Assembly: GCA_964247705.1 (NCBI GenBank) | Contig: CAXTVQ010000016.1 | Coordinates: 1 to 64,000 of the forward strand | DNA length: 64,000 nucleotides | Source: LMUY01 sp964247705 | GTDB taxonomy: Bacteria; Pseudomonadota; Alphaproteobacteria; Acetobacterales; Acetobacteraceae | Direction of reading: 5' to 3' | Part shown: piece after piece, positions 42,753 through 52,218 of the stretch | Layout: each line of letters begins with the position of its first letter | Numbering within the stretch: position 1 is the stretch's first letter | Program-made: the position numbers and the translations under genes | The notes under the pieces: model-generated | Databases searched by the model: none | The model's input: the letters and a program-made list of their open reading frames with translations, nothing else | Told to the model about the DNA's origin: nothing

Positions 42753-43558
42753 GCGGCCGGCTGGAAGGCAAGGTCGCCTTGATCACCGGCGCCGGCTGCG
42801 TCGGGCCCGGCTGGGGCAATGGCCGTGCGGCTGCCGTACTATTCGCCCGCGAGGGCGCCCGGGTGTTCGCCGTGGACCTGAAACCCGAGCCCATGGAGGA
42901 GACGGTCGCCCGCGCCACCACGAAAGCGGCGAACGGCGGCAGCATCCGCACCCACCTCGCAGATGTCACCGACGACGCGCAGGTGGCGATGATGGTGGAG
43001 GCCTGCGTGGCGGCTTACGGCCGGGTGGACATCCTGGTGAACAATGTCGGCGGCTCGGCCAAGGGTGGTGCCGTGGCGCTGTCCGAGGAGGGATGGGACC
43101 GCCAGATCGACCTCAACCTCAAGAGCGTGTTCCTGACCTGCAAGCACGTGATCCCGCACATGGAGGCAGTGGGCGGCGGCTCGATCGTCAACACTGCTTC
43201 CACCTCCGGCCTGCGGTGGACCGGGGCGGCGCAGGTTGGCTATGCGGCGTCCAAGGCTGGGGTGATCCAGTTCGGCCGGGTCACGGCGGTGGAGTACGCC
43301 CCCCGCCGCATCCGGGTGAACACGGTGGTGCCGGGCCAGATGCACACCCCCATGGTGGAGGCCCGGTTGGCCGGGCAGCGTGCGGGCGGGGATGTGGACG
43401 CGCTGCTCAAGAGCCGCGTGGCCCGCATTCCGCTCGGTTTCATGGGGGATGGGCGGGACACCGCGAATGCCGCACTGTTCCTCGCCTCCGACGAGGCGCG
43501 CTTCATCACTGGTACCGAGATCGTGGTCGATGGCGGCATGACCGCGCGTTGCGACTGA
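42749..43558 (+). CDS. SDR-family oxidoreductase
   Basis: A 269-residue classical short-chain dehydrogenase: TGAGCVGPGWGNGRAAAVL for cofactor binding (with a longer glycine loop than usual), NNVGGSAKGGAV, catalytic Ser in NTASTSG and YAASKAGVI. It ends with ITGTEIVVDGGMTARC. The ATG overlaps the preceding stop (ATGA), so the CMD-family and SDR proteins are probably made together. This is the last gene of the aromatic island. The substrate is not evident. Confidence 0.87.
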   Translation: MSGRLEGKVALITGAGCVGPGWGNGRAAAVLFAREGARVFAVDLKPEPMEETVARATTKAANGGSIRTHLADVTDDAQVAMMVEACVAAYGRVDILVNNVGGSAKGGAVALSEEGWDRQIDLNLKSVFLTCKHVIPHMEAVGGGSIVNTASTSGLRWTGAAQVGYAASKAGVIQFGRVTAVEYAPRRIRVNTVVPGQMHTPMVEARLAGQRAGGDVDALLKSRVARIPLGFMGDGRDTANAALFLASDEARFITGTEIVVDGGMTARCD

Positions 43559-43718
43559 GGAGGATCGAAGGGATCGCCGATGGGCCACGCCCAACGTCAT
43601 GGAACCGAATGGACGGGCCGAAACGTGGGCGTGGCTGTCGCCGGCGTGGTGGGGGCGTTACGACGCCGGCGATAAGGGCAGGCGGATCGGAAGCGCGGCG
43701 TTTCGGTGCTGGTGCTGC

Positions 43719-44054
43719 TTAGCGGCGTATGCCGCCGCCGAAGCCATGTCCGCCAAAACCGTGTCCGCCAAAGCCGCCACCTCTGAAGCCCCCTCCGCCG
43801 AAACCGGGGCCGCCGAAGCCACCGCCTCTTCCGAAGCCACCGCCTCTTCCGAAGCCTGGGCCGCCGCCGAAGCGATGGCCGCCGAACCCGTGGTAGTAGT
43901 CACCGCCGAACCCTCCAACCCCGTAGCCATAGCCTCCCCCAAACCCTCCCCCATAGCCGCCGTCATAATAGCCGGGGCCGTAGCAGCCGGCCAAAGTCAG
44001 CAAAGTGAGCGCGGCAAGCACACCCATTCTGAGTTTCGTGTTGAGGGAGACCAT
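43719..44054 (-). CDS. Glycine-rich small lipoprotein
   Basis: The 111-residue product has a lipoprotein signal (VLAALTLLTLAGC, Cys at about residue 22) and then a tail built almost only of Gly, Tyr, Phe, His and Arg in repeats such as GGGFGGG and FGGHGFGGHG. It should be anchored in a membrane facing the periplasm or surface. GGAA lies 8 bases before the ATG. No known domain; low-complexity tails like this can mediate aggregation or binding. The opposite strand also reads open across the repeat, but as alanine/glutamate low complexity without homology. Confidence 0.72.
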   Translation of the reverse strand: MVSLNTKLRMGVLAALTLLTLAGCYGPGYYDGGYGGGFGGGYGYGVGGFGGDYYHGFGGHRFGGGPGFGRGGGFGRGGGFGGPGFGGGGFRGGGFGGHGFGGHGFGGGIRR

Positions 44055-44115
44055 GAGTGCTTTCCTGCTGAGGTGCGAAATGCCACGCTTCGGGCGTGAG
44101 CATTGGCCGAAGCCG

Positions 44116-44613
44116 TTAGGAACGGTCGAAAACGTCGGTGTAATTGGCCACCGAGCCGTCCTGATGGGTGACAACGCCGTTACAGGTCATTTTCCGCGCA
44201 GAGTCCCCCAGCGTGCAGGTCAGCACGTCGGTCTGGCCGTTGGCGTCCCGGTATGTCGATTGCAGAGTGGTCGGGCTTAGCCGATGCGAAACCATCGTGT
44301 AGCCGTCGAGCGAGTAGAATTCGCCGTTGCCCGGTGTATCAAAGGTTTCGACGTCCTTCTGGCCCTTGGCGTCGGTGGTTGTCGTGGACCAGTGCACGTG
44401 CATGCTGTCGACACGGGCGATATCGGTCGAGAGATCGGTCGGTGGCGTCTCGCCCTGCGGCCGGGAGGACTGGCCGATATTGAGGTGCCAATGCCCGACG
44501 AATGGGCTGCTCTGCGCCTGCGCAGCGCCGAGTGGCAAAGCCATTCCGCCGAGGGCAGCGACGACGAAGCCAGTACGGCTCCAAGACATGGTCCAAGATC
44601 CGGTCCAAGACAT
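44116..44613 (-). CDS. Small exported protein of unknown function
   Basis: A 165-residue protein with a signal peptide (TGFVVAALGGMALPLGAAQA, cleavage near AQAQS) and a beta-rich mature part (FVGHWHLNIGQSSRP, STYRDANGQTDVLTCTLG). The start of the mature region (SPFVGHWHLNIGQS) resembles secreted DUF-type lipocalin-like proteins that begin with a GxW motif, but I do not assign a family. GGAGG lies 8 bases before the ATG. It is upstream of, and codirectional with, the glycine-rich lipoprotein gene, 61 bases apart. Confidence 0.65.
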   Translation of the reverse strand: MSWTGSWTMSWSRTGFVVAALGGMALPLGAAQAQSSPFVGHWHLNIGQSSRPQGETPPTDLSTDIARVDSMHVHWSTTTTDAKGQKDVETFDTPGNGEFYSLDGYTMVSHRLSPTTLQSTYRDANGQTDVLTCTLGDSARKMTCNGVVTHQDGSVANYTDVFDRS

Positions 44614-44797
44614 GGCATAACCTCCAGAGGCAAACAGTAGGGATCGACCCGCCTGTAAGTCGGCGGACAGGTGCTTGGTTCACCAAATTCCTGGACGCGT
44701 CAGGTTGGTTTTCGCGAGTCTGTTATTGGAGGCCAGCGTCGCAACCGGCTGCGGCAAGAGGCTCGTTCGATCATGGCTTGCATCGAGCACAGAACGA

Positions 44798-46876
44798 TCA
44801 CCCATCGGCCTGCTGCATCGCCCAGAGGGCGAAGGCTTGGATGAGTGCCGGCTCGCGCAGGTACTCGTAGCGACCGGAGCGCCCTCCATGCCCAGCGGTC
44901 ATGTTGATCCGCAACAGGACTGGCGCCGTGCCGATGGTGTGGGCGCGCAGCTTCGCGATCCACTTTGCCGGCTCCCAGTAGGTCACCCGGGGGTCCGCCA
45001 GGCCGCCCAGGGCAAGCACGGGCGGATACCGGTGCGCGGCGACCTGGTCATACGGCGAGTAACTCGCGATCACGTCGTAAGCCGCCGCGTCGAGCAACGG
45101 ATTGCCCCATTCCGGCCATTCCGGCGGTGTGAGCGGTAGGCTCGTGTCCGACATCGTGTTCAGCACATCGACGAACGGCACTGCCGCCGCGACACCTGCC
45201 CACAGTTCGGGCCGCATGTTCAACACGGCGCCTGCCAGCAGCCCGCCTGCGGATCCGCCGTATGCAACAATCCGCCCGGCCCTCGCGTGCCCGGCTGCGA
45301 TCAGGTGCTCGGCGCAAGCGATGAAATCGGAAAACGTGTTCGGCTTGGCGGGCCCACGGCCATCAAGGAACCAACCCCAGCCTTTTTCCGAGCCGCCGCG
45401 CACGTGCGCCGTCGCCCAGATCCAGCCGCGCCCGACGAGGTTCAGGGCCTGTATCGAGAAATGCGGCATCGTGGAGTGGCCATAGGCGCCGTAGCCGTAC
45501 AGCATGACCGGGCAGGAGCCCGCCTCGAACGCGTCACGCCGGGCCAGCAGGGTGATCGGGACGATGGCCCCATCATGGGCCGTCGCCTGCACCCGGCGCA
45601 CGACATAGGCGGCCGGATCGTGTCCCGACGGAATGTCTTGCGTCTTGCGCAACACCCGTTTGTCGGTCGCCATGTCGACGTCGAACACCCGGCGTGGCTC
45701 GCGTGGGCTTTCATAGGCGTAGCGCAGCACCGTGGTGTCGTATTCATAGCCCCCGACCATCGACAGGCTGTATGCCTCTTCGTCCATCATCAGCGGCCGA
45801 ACCTCGCCTGACGCTCGATCGGTGATGACGATGCGGTCGAGCGCGTCCACCCGCTCGACGTGGGCCAGGTGCCCAGCGAAGAGCGCGAAGCCGGTGATGA
45901 AGTGTCCTGGGCGATGCGGCAGCAGATCCCGCCATCCCGCCCGGGAAAGATCCTCGGGGAACGCCGTCACCAGCTTGTAGTCCAGCGCACCATCGGCGTT
46001 GGTGCGGATGACGAAGCGGTCGCCCCAGTGGTCGAGGCTGTAGCGTATGCCGGTCTCCCGCGCCGCGACCAGACGCGGCGCTGCGGTCGGGTCGGCGGCG
46101 GCGAGGACCCAGGCCTCGCTGGTTTCCTGGTTGCCGAGGGAAAGGACGATCCACTGGCGGGACGACGCCAGGTCGACGCTCAGGAAGAAGCCTGGATCAA
46201 CCTCGCGATAGATTAGAACGTCATCGGCCGCTGTGCCGCCGAGTGGGCGGCGGAACACGGCGGAGGGACGGCCGTTGTCGTCGCGCAATGTCCAAAACAG
46301 GAACGTGCCGCACGGGGAGACGATGAAATTGCCGGTGCAGTTCTCGACACCGGCGCCCAGCCCCTCGCCGGTGTCCAGGTCGACGACGTGGACCGTGTAA
46401 GCCTCAGAGCCTCGTGTGTCCTCGGCCCAGGCGAAGTAGCGATGATCGGCGCTGTGCATGGCGCGTCCCAGCCGGTAGTAGGCATGGGGCCTGGCCAGCG
46501 CGGCAGCATCGAGCAGCACCTGCTCCACTCCGCCTGCTGTAGGCGCACGTACTAGCAGCGGATGTTGCGCACCGCGTGCATAGCGGCGGTAATAGGCCCA
46601 AGGACCGTCCGGCGATGGCACGGTACTGTCATCTGCCCGCATCCGCCCGACCATCTCGTCGAACAGCATCTGCTGCAGCGGCACGGTCTCGGCGAGCACC
46701 GCATCGGTGTAGGCGTTCTCCGCCAGCAGGTGGTCGCGGATGTCGGGCCGTAGCAGGGCAGGGTCGCGCAACACTGCCTGCCAATTCGGGTCCTTGATCC
46801 AGGCGTAGTCGTCGGTGCGGCTACGGCCGAGTTGCTCGATCACGACGGGGCGACGTGGGGCGGTTGGAGCATGCAT
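44798..46876 (-). CDS. Prolyl oligopeptidase-family serine peptidase (oligopeptidase B-like)
   Basis: The 692-residue protein has an N-terminal beta-propeller (residues about 70-400) and a C-terminal alpha/beta-hydrolase domain of peptidase family S9A. The nucleophile lies in VAYGGSAGGLLAGAV, the acid in GGLADPRVTYWEP and the histidine in MTAGHGGRSGR. RTDDYAWIKD near the start matches oligopeptidase B. It probably cleaves small peptides in the cytoplasm, as no signal peptide is seen. I start at ATG 46876 where similarity begins; an upstream ATG at 46966 would add 30 arginine-rich residues. Confidence 0.88.
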   Translation of the reverse strand: MHAPTAPRRPVVIEQLGRSRTDDYAWIKDPNWQAVLRDPALLRPDIRDHLLAENAYTDAVLAETVPLQQMLFDEMVGRMRADDSTVPSPDGPWAYYRRYARGAQHPLLVRAPTAGGVEQVLLDAAALARPHAYYRLGRAMHSADHRYFAWAEDTRGSEAYTVHVVDLDTGEGLGAGVENCTGNFIVSPCGTFLFWTLRDDNGRPSAVFRRPLGGTAADDVLIYREVDPGFFLSVDLASSRQWIVLSLGNQETSEAWVLAAADPTAAPRLVAARETGIRYSLDHWGDRFVIRTNADGALDYKLVTAFPEDLSRAGWRDLLPHRPGHFITGFALFAGHLAHVERVDALDRIVITDRASGEVRPLMMDEEAYSLSMVGGYEYDTTVLRYAYESPREPRRVFDVDMATDKRVLRKTQDIPSGHDPAAYVVRRVQATAHDGAIVPITLLARRDAFEAGSCPVMLYGYGAYGHSTMPHFSIQALNLVGRGWIWATAHVRGGSEKGWGWFLDGRGPAKPNTFSDFIACAEHLIAAGHARAGRIVAYGGSAGGLLAGAVLNMRPELWAGVAAAVPFVDVLNTMSDTSLPLTPPEWPEWGNPLLDAAAYDVIASYSPYDQVAAHRYPPVLALGGLADPRVTYWEPAKWIAKLRAHTIGTAPVLLRINMTAGHGGRSGRYEYLREPALIQAFALWAMQQADG

Positions 46877-47504
46877 GGTGAAATACTGTCCTGTTGGCGC
46901 GAACGGCGACCGGATGCGTCGGTCTACCGGTCGGTAGTACCGCGGCTGAGGGTGACGCAGTTTCATTGAGCGCAGTCTTTAGGCTGATCGCAGCGGTCTT
47001 TGCACCGAAGTGCAGGTATTCGTACGGTTACATGGCTGCTGGCGTAGTTCCGTGCGACGATTGATTGTTGGTATGCGCCTAACGCTTCAGCAATCGTTGC
47101 CAAATCCGTTCTGTGCTGGTCTTCGGAATGCTGACGCGGTTTGGGTGCGCCGGGGTAGGTGCGGTAACAGCTTTCAGCGGAAACGGGGGTTCATGATCGG
47201 GTGAAAGACCTGGGTTCGCAGCCAAACCGTTCCGCGACAATCGTTCATGAATGACGTGCAAACGTGCAGATGTTTATCACAAGAATTTGTCAATCGAGAG
47301 TTACGGTTGCCTCGTCGTGAACAGGCAGGTAAAGGCGTTGGACGAACTCGATTAAGAGTTGTTTCAGATATCGTGAAAACGATGTTTTTATGGGCGGCGA
47401 CGGGCAATATGGCTCGGTGACATGTAGCTAAATGGTTACGATTGTATGTTTGATGCTACCCTGACGTTAAGGTTATCGCAATTTTAAGCTATGGAGTTTG
47501 CTAC
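46877..47504 (+). other. AT-rich intergenic region before exopolysaccharide cluster
   Basis: About 630 bases without a convincing gene. Base composition becomes clearly more AT-rich from about 47210. Small features are a direct repeat ACGTGCAAACGTGCA (47253-47267) and AAAAC-GAT-GTTTT (47376-47388). It probably holds the promoter of the priming transferase gene, but no consensus promoter stands out. Confidence 0.5.
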
Positions 47505-48995
47505 GTGACGATGGCAAGGTTTGGTTTAGAAGCGACTTCACCTGCGGCGGCCGATGTCAGTTTACAGTTTCAGCGGAAGGCCGATGTTCCGAGTGGGCGT
47601 AATGCATCTCTGATTGCAACCGCAGGAGCGTTGGTCTTAAGCGATGTGATCGCATTTGGCTTAGTATCGGTCGTTATCGCTTCAATCCTGATCTGGCTTG
47701 GCGTCTTTCCCTCACCGTGGATCGTGCAAAATAGCACCGTTTTGCGGGATATCGGGGCGGTTCTAGGAACAGGTGTATTTGGCGTGACCGCTTACCTCGC
47801 GGTGAACGGCCATTACACACGACGTCTCTCTTTCTCGTCCGAGATTAGACTGCTGGCCTGCAGTGGGATATTTGCGCTTGGTTTGAGTTCGATCTCGGCC
47901 GCGCTAGTCCCTGAATTGCATGCCTACTTAGGCTTGGCGACTGTATGGATGTTCTTTCCTGTCTTGGCGCTATGTGGTCGCAAGCTCGTCCGCGGGGCCT
48001 TGAAGCGGGCCGGCGTCTCACAAGTGCGTATGATCTTGGTCGGACACTCGAACGCCGTAAGCCGTGTTCTACCGTCGCTGACGGCTAGCGCGGGCTTCGA
48101 CGGCGAGGTTGTCGCAGTCGTAGACCCCAACGCCGATCTCAATGATCTACCATCGTCGGTTAATTGGCGTCTTATGTTACAGCAATGCCGCGCTAACCTT
48201 GTGGTCGTTTGCGACGACGTCCCTGGTAGCGTTGCGCTCGAGGTGGCTTCATCACTCGCCGAGGAGGGCGTGCCTTTCGCCGTTGCGGCCTACACCGAAG
48301 AACTCCAGCCGTCTGCTTTCCAACGTGTCGACCTGTTTGGCAGCGATGTCACGCTTCTGAGCTATCGCAATCAGACGGCGACACCGGCCGGCCGGGTGTC
48401 TAAAATCGTCGTGGATCTGCTGATAGCGTCGGTATGCGTGGTCGCATTGCTTCCTCTCCTGTTGATCATCGTAGCGCTGGTCAAAAGCGACGGTGGTCCT
48501 CTCCTCTTCGGCCATACCCGCTTGGGACTGGGCGGGCGGCCTTTCCGGTGCCTGAAATTCCGATCGATGGTCGTTGACAGTGAGGCTGTGCTCAAGCGCT
48601 TGCTGGAGACGAGCCCGCAAGCTCGAGCGGAGTGGGCGGAGACGCAGAAACTGCGCCATGATCCTCGGGTCACGACCGTTGGACGCTTCCTCCGGGCCTC
48701 TAGCCTCGACGAGTTGCCACAGTTACTGAATGTGCTTCGTCTGGAGATGAGCCTCGTGGGCCCCCGTCCTATCGTGTCAGCCGAGGTTCCGCGCTACGGC
48801 GAGAACATCAAATACTATTACCAAACTCGCCCGGGCCTCACGGGGCTATGGCAGATAAGCGGCCGTTCCTCGACGGGCTATAAGCAACGTGTGGAATTCG
48901 ATCGCTGCTACGTCCGAAATTGGACCATTTGGCAGGACGTCGCGATTTTGGCAAAGACAGTGCCAGCAGTGCTTAAGCGTCGTGGCGCATATTGA
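47505..48995 (+). CDS. wbaP: Exopolysaccharide priming sugar-phosphate transferase (WbaP type)
   Basis: This 496-residue polyprenyl-phosphate hexose-1-phosphate transferase starts repeat-unit assembly on undecaprenyl phosphate. It has four N-terminal helices, a soluble CoA-binding-like middle (MILVGHSNAVSRVL), a fifth membrane helix (VDLLIASVCVVALLPLLLII) and the catalytic domain. The catalytic domain has LGLGGRPFRCLKFRSM, SSLDELPQLLNVLRLEMSLV, GPRPIV and RPGLTGLWQISGRSS. GTG start at 47505 with GGAG 8 bases upstream. It stands apart from, and in the opposite direction to, the rest of the polysaccharide genes. Galactose versus glucose specificity cannot be told. Confidence 0.92.
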   Translation: MTMARFGLEATSPAAADVSLQFQRKADVPSGRNASLIATAGALVLSDVIAFGLVSVVIASILIWLGVFPSPWIVQNSTVLRDIGAVLGTGVFGVTAYLAVNGHYTRRLSFSSEIRLLACSGIFALGLSSISAALVPELHAYLGLATVWMFFPVLALCGRKLVRGALKRAGVSQVRMILVGHSNAVSRVLPSLTASAGFDGEVVAVVDPNADLNDLPSSVNWRLMLQQCRANLVVVCDDVPGSVALEVASSLAEEGVPFAVAAYTEELQPSAFQRVDLFGSDVTLLSYRNQTATPAGRVSKIVVDLLIASVCVVALLPLLLIIVALVKSDGGPLLFGHTRLGLGGRPFRCLKFRSMVVDSEAVLKRLLETSPQARAEWAETQKLRHDPRVTTVGRFLRASSLDELPQLLNVLRLEMSLVGPRPIVSAEVPRYGENIKYYYQTRPGLTGLWQISGRSSTGYKQRVEFDRCYVRNWTIWQDVAILAKTVPAVLKRRGAY

Positions 48996-49435
48996 GGCAT
49001 AATACGACCGTTCTTCTTTTCGCACACTGTTCGATGCACTTAATCCGGAGTTATACAAAGCTGCGAGTATCGATTGGGACTGCTCGTCGGCTCTCACACC
49101 ACGTTTGAAGTCATAGGCGTGTTCACACCCGACGTAGCACAATCTACGCACGCTTAAGAGAGAGCGCCGTTGAGCCAAGCCACGTTACGGCAACAGATCT
49201 GATCTCTGACCACATGTCTTAAGCTGAATATTAAGACGATTGCGTCAGGCCTTGCTCAACTGTCGAGCGGTAGGGCTGTTCGATCGACACGGCGGCTTTC
49301 TAGCACATCGGCTCAGGTGATATATTTCGGCCACAACCGGTAGCAAACTCGCAACTACAACGTTTGACAGACGTGCCTACCGGCTCGGCTACGTATATAG
49401 CCGTCGCTGTCGTGGTTGATAGTGTGCGGGGTTGC
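48996..49435 (+). other. Intergenic region, no gene seen
   Basis: About 440 bases between the priming transferase and the beta-barrel gene. Moderately AT-rich. A short repeat CTTAA-(8)-TTAAG lies around 49218-49235. I see no gene, tRNA or clear terminator; a promoter for the beta-barrel gene is likely here. Confidence 0.4.
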
Positions 49436-50791
49436 ATGGGGTCTGAAGCTCGCCAGCCGAGAGAGGGGCGCACTGGCGCGGCGTGGACCGCAGCGGTGCT
49501 GCTTTGCACTGCGGTCTGTGCCGTGCCCGGCATGGCATCTGCACAGCAACTGCTGAACCAATACCTGGCCCAGGATCTGGCAGGCGTAGCGGTCGATCCG
49601 GGCGTCACCGTCAGGTCCCGCTTGCGTCCGGCTTACGACGCACCCGGCATTCGGTATGGCGAGGTCACCGTCCGCGTTGAGCTGGATGAGACATTGGGGC
49701 TGGACGACAATGTGCTGGGTCAGCCAACTCACCGGGCGAGCTCGCTGATTGAAACGAACGCACAGGTCCGCGCGGAGTATAACCATTCCGACACGACCGC
49801 TTTCGCCAGCCTCACGGTCGACGACAACGAATTTCCGGAGGTGAGTCAACAATCCCATACTGACTGGACGGCTTCGATTGGGGGTACTCATCAGTTTGGA
49901 CGCGACACGCTCACATTCACTTACCAGCACCTCAATCTCAACCAGACGGCGCGTGACCTAGATGTTCCGCAGTTGCAAAACGCACTGCCTTTTCAGCTTG
50001 ACTCGATACGGCTGGACTATCGGGCTGTGTTCAATCGGTTGTTTGTCGAGCCGAACCTCACGGTGTCGGATGTAAGCCTGAGCAACGGAACGGTTGCGGG
50101 TACCCCGTATATCCAAACCGACCAGGATCGAGTGGTGTTTCAGCCAGGTGTGACCCTTGGCTACGAGCTGGCGCCCTTGCGTGATGTGGTGCTGGTCCTG
50201 CAAGACTCGGTTGCAGCATACCGAAACCGGCTGCCGACTGAGCCGTCGCGCGACTTCAACGACATTTCTGCCTTGACCGGACTTGACTTCCAGGAAGGTA
50301 TCTTTCGCTACCGCCTGCTGGCGGGCTACGAGGTCCGCAACTTCACCAGTTCCGCGTATAAGACCATCGCCAACCCGATCGCCGAGGCCTTGGTTTTCTG
50401 GAACCCGAGTGGGCTCACCACGGTCACTGGCCAAGTTACCCGGCATATCCAGAACTCTTCGGACAACACCACGACCGCTTTCACCGAAACCGCATTCGGC
50501 CTGCAAGTCGACCACGAGCTTCGGCGCAATGTGTTGCTGAATGCCAACGCGCAATACGTGCAGGACGATTATAGCGCAAACCAGGGCAACGCCGGGGGCA
50601 GTCAGGAACTGATAACGTTGAGCGCCAGTGCTACATGGCTCATCAACCGCAACCTTCGGCTGGTAGGCAGCTACGAGTTCGATCGGCGTAACACGAGCGG
50701 CGCAATCCAATTGGGAGGGGTCAACAACCAAGTGCTCGGCTCCGGCTACTCGGAAGACCGCGTGTTGCTGACCTTCCGCTTTGCCCTTTGA
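49436..50791 (+). CDS. Outer-membrane beta-barrel protein of the polysaccharide cluster
   Basis: The 451-residue product has a signal peptide (AAWTAAVLLCTAVCAVPG, cleavage near ASAQQ) and a mature part made of alternating hydrophobic/polar strands. It ends in LLTFRFAL, near the classic aromatic C-terminus of outer-membrane proteins. The pattern fits the BBP2-type barrels that accompany exopolysaccharide systems. ATG 49436 has GGGG 6 bases upstream; an in-frame ATG-less extension to 49364 would place residues before the signal peptide and is unlikely. It may form or assist the export pore. Confidence 0.8.
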   Translation: MGSEARQPREGRTGAAWTAAVLLCTAVCAVPGMASAQQLLNQYLAQDLAGVAVDPGVTVRSRLRPAYDAPGIRYGEVTVRVELDETLGLDDNVLGQPTHRASSLIETNAQVRAEYNHSDTTAFASLTVDDNEFPEVSQQSHTDWTASIGGTHQFGRDTLTFTYQHLNLNQTARDLDVPQLQNALPFQLDSIRLDYRAVFNRLFVEPNLTVSDVSLSNGTVAGTPYIQTDQDRVVFQPGVTLGYELAPLRDVVLVLQDSVAAYRNRLPTEPSRDFNDISALTGLDFQEGIFRYRLLAGYEVRNFTSSAYKTIANPIAEALVFWNPSGLTTVTGQVTRHIQNSSDNTTTAFTETAFGLQVDHELRRNVLLNANAQYVQDDYSANQGNAGGSQELITLSASATWLINRNLRLVGSYEFDRRNTSGAIQLGGVNNQVLGSGYSEDRVLLTFRFAL

Positions 50792-50910
50792 GCCTTCACT
50801 CAGCCTAGCGAATAGATGTTGGTCGACACTGCAAAGCTTGGACGCTCGGGCGGTAAGGCAGGGCGGCTCGATCCAATACGTCGTCCGGCTCAAGCTTTAC
50901 CATCGATAGT

Positions 50911-52218
50911 TTAACGTTTGTTGTTGTCTGACAGTGCCGCCTCGACAACCGTCGTCGTGTTGGCGGCGGAGGGTAGGTAATCGAAGCCGCCCTGGCGTCC
51001 GATCGACTCGATGCCGTAGCTTCTGACTTGCTGTAGGACACGTCGCGCTTCCTCGGTCGCGCCCCCGGTGTAAACGGGGTAAGCGTTCGCTGTCTTCAGA
51101 TAGCCTTCGAGACGCGTTTCACCGTCGAATAGACCACGGGCACGAACGTTCAAGATGAAGTCCTGAGCGAGTTGGTCTATGCCGAAACCGGATGGAGGCA
51201 GGTTGACTTCTACCCCGAGATACTCGCGGTCTTCGACCGCCCCGTAAAAGTCCGAGAACATCGTCAAGCGCTTCCATCGGCCTGAAGAGGAGAAGTTGTG
51301 AAGAACGCTGTACGTGAAGCCGCGTTTTCCCTTGAAGCTGAAGAACAAGCTGGCGAGTTCGACCGAAACCAGACGCGGCTTATCGTCTATGCCGCACAAT
51401 GACGTAAGCCGTTGCAGCGGGATCGTGGAGATCAGACGATTCGCTTGCCACTCCTCAGACTGGGAACGAATGCAGAAGGTCTCTCCAGCTTTCTGAATGC
51501 TTGACATCGACTGGCCAAGGTAGAAAACGGCGCCTTGTTTCTCAAGAGAGCGACGAGCAAGATTGTATAGTGTGGCAAACCCTGCTCGTGGTCGAACAAA
51601 TTGTTGGATCTGTTGGCGGCCTGTTTTGCGTTTAAGTAACCGCCGCAGGCGGTTGCGCAACGACGCCGCATCGGAAATCCAACTCATCCGCTTCTTGGCA
51701 AAGTCCAACTCGATCTCGTCTGCTTGTACTCCGTAGAAACGCTCCATGTAGCTGCCGAGCCCGGACTTTTGGAACAGCCGGTTCCCAATCCAAAAACGCG
51801 CAAACTCCGCGGCGTTTACCGGCTTACGGCGTAACAATCGTGAAATGACTAGCGATGACACCAACCTGAGGATCTCGGGAAGACCTTTTGCGAACACCTC
51901 CGCCGAAATCGACACCGGGTAGGATGACACCTCCCCCGACGGAATGATGCGTCCGAACGACGCCTCCACGGGTTGGTATAACGGCAGAAGCTCCGGGAAA
52001 TGGTTGAAGAACGGAGAGTTCTCCCAGAAAATCAGGGTTCCGATATCGAATGTGAACGGCCCGATATGGCTGTCTATGTGATTACCGCCGATATGATCAT
52101 ATTCCTCAATGATCGCGATCTTAGCCAGCCCTTGTTTCTGCAGCAGTTTCGCCGCAACAAGACCACTGATACCGGCGCCAAGGACGACCGCGTCCCACTG
52201 CTGACATTTCTCAGCCAT
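50911..52218 (-). CDS. FAD/NAD(P)-binding protein, UDP-galactopyranose mutase-like
   Basis: The 435-residue flavoprotein has the dinucleotide motif VVLGAGISGLVAAKLL followed by EEYDHIGGNHIDSHIG, close in form to UDP-galactopyranose mutase and related amine-oxidase-fold proteins. FYGVQADEIE and ISTIPLQRL are further typical segments. In a polysaccharide cluster it may interconvert a nucleotide sugar, but similarity to protoporphyrinogen-oxidase-like sugar-modifying enzymes is equally possible. GGGAG precedes the ATG. Codon use is visibly less GC-rich than in the catabolic regions. Confidence 0.78.
   Translation of the reverse strand: MAEKCQQWDAVVLGAGISGLVAAKLLQKQGLAKIAIIEEYDHIGGNHIDSHIGPFTFDIGTLIFWENSPFFNHFPELLPLYQPVEASFGRIIPSGEVSSYPVSISAEVFAKGLPEILRLVSSLVISRLLRRKPVNAAEFARFWIGNRLFQKSGLGSYMERFYGVQADEIELDFAKKRMSWISDAASLRNRLRRLLKRKTGRQQIQQFVRPRAGFATLYNLARRSLEKQGAVFYLGQSMSSIQKAGETFCIRSQSEEWQANRLISTIPLQRLTSLCGIDDKPRLVSVELASLFFSFKGKRGFTYSVLHNFSSSGRWKRLTMFSDFYGAVEDREYLGVEVNLPPSGFGIDQLAQDFILNVRARGLFDGETRLEGYLKTANAYPVYTGGATEEARRVLQQVRSYGIESIGRQGGFDYLPSAANTTTVVEAALSDNNKR

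Noticed and set aside
43740..43900. Short repeated units that might suggest a CRISPR-like or tandem array
   Set aside because: The repetition is the codon-level repeat of Gly/Phe/His residues in the lipoprotein; there are no spacers.
43599..44099. Plus-strand alanine/glutamate-rich open frame
   Set aside because: It is the complement of the glycine-rich lipoprotein repeats; the minus strand has a lipobox and ribosome binding site, the plus strand has neither.
48846..49178. 110-codon open frame on the minus strand
   Set aside because: Begins inside the priming transferase gene on the opposite strand, with no motif or ribosome binding site.
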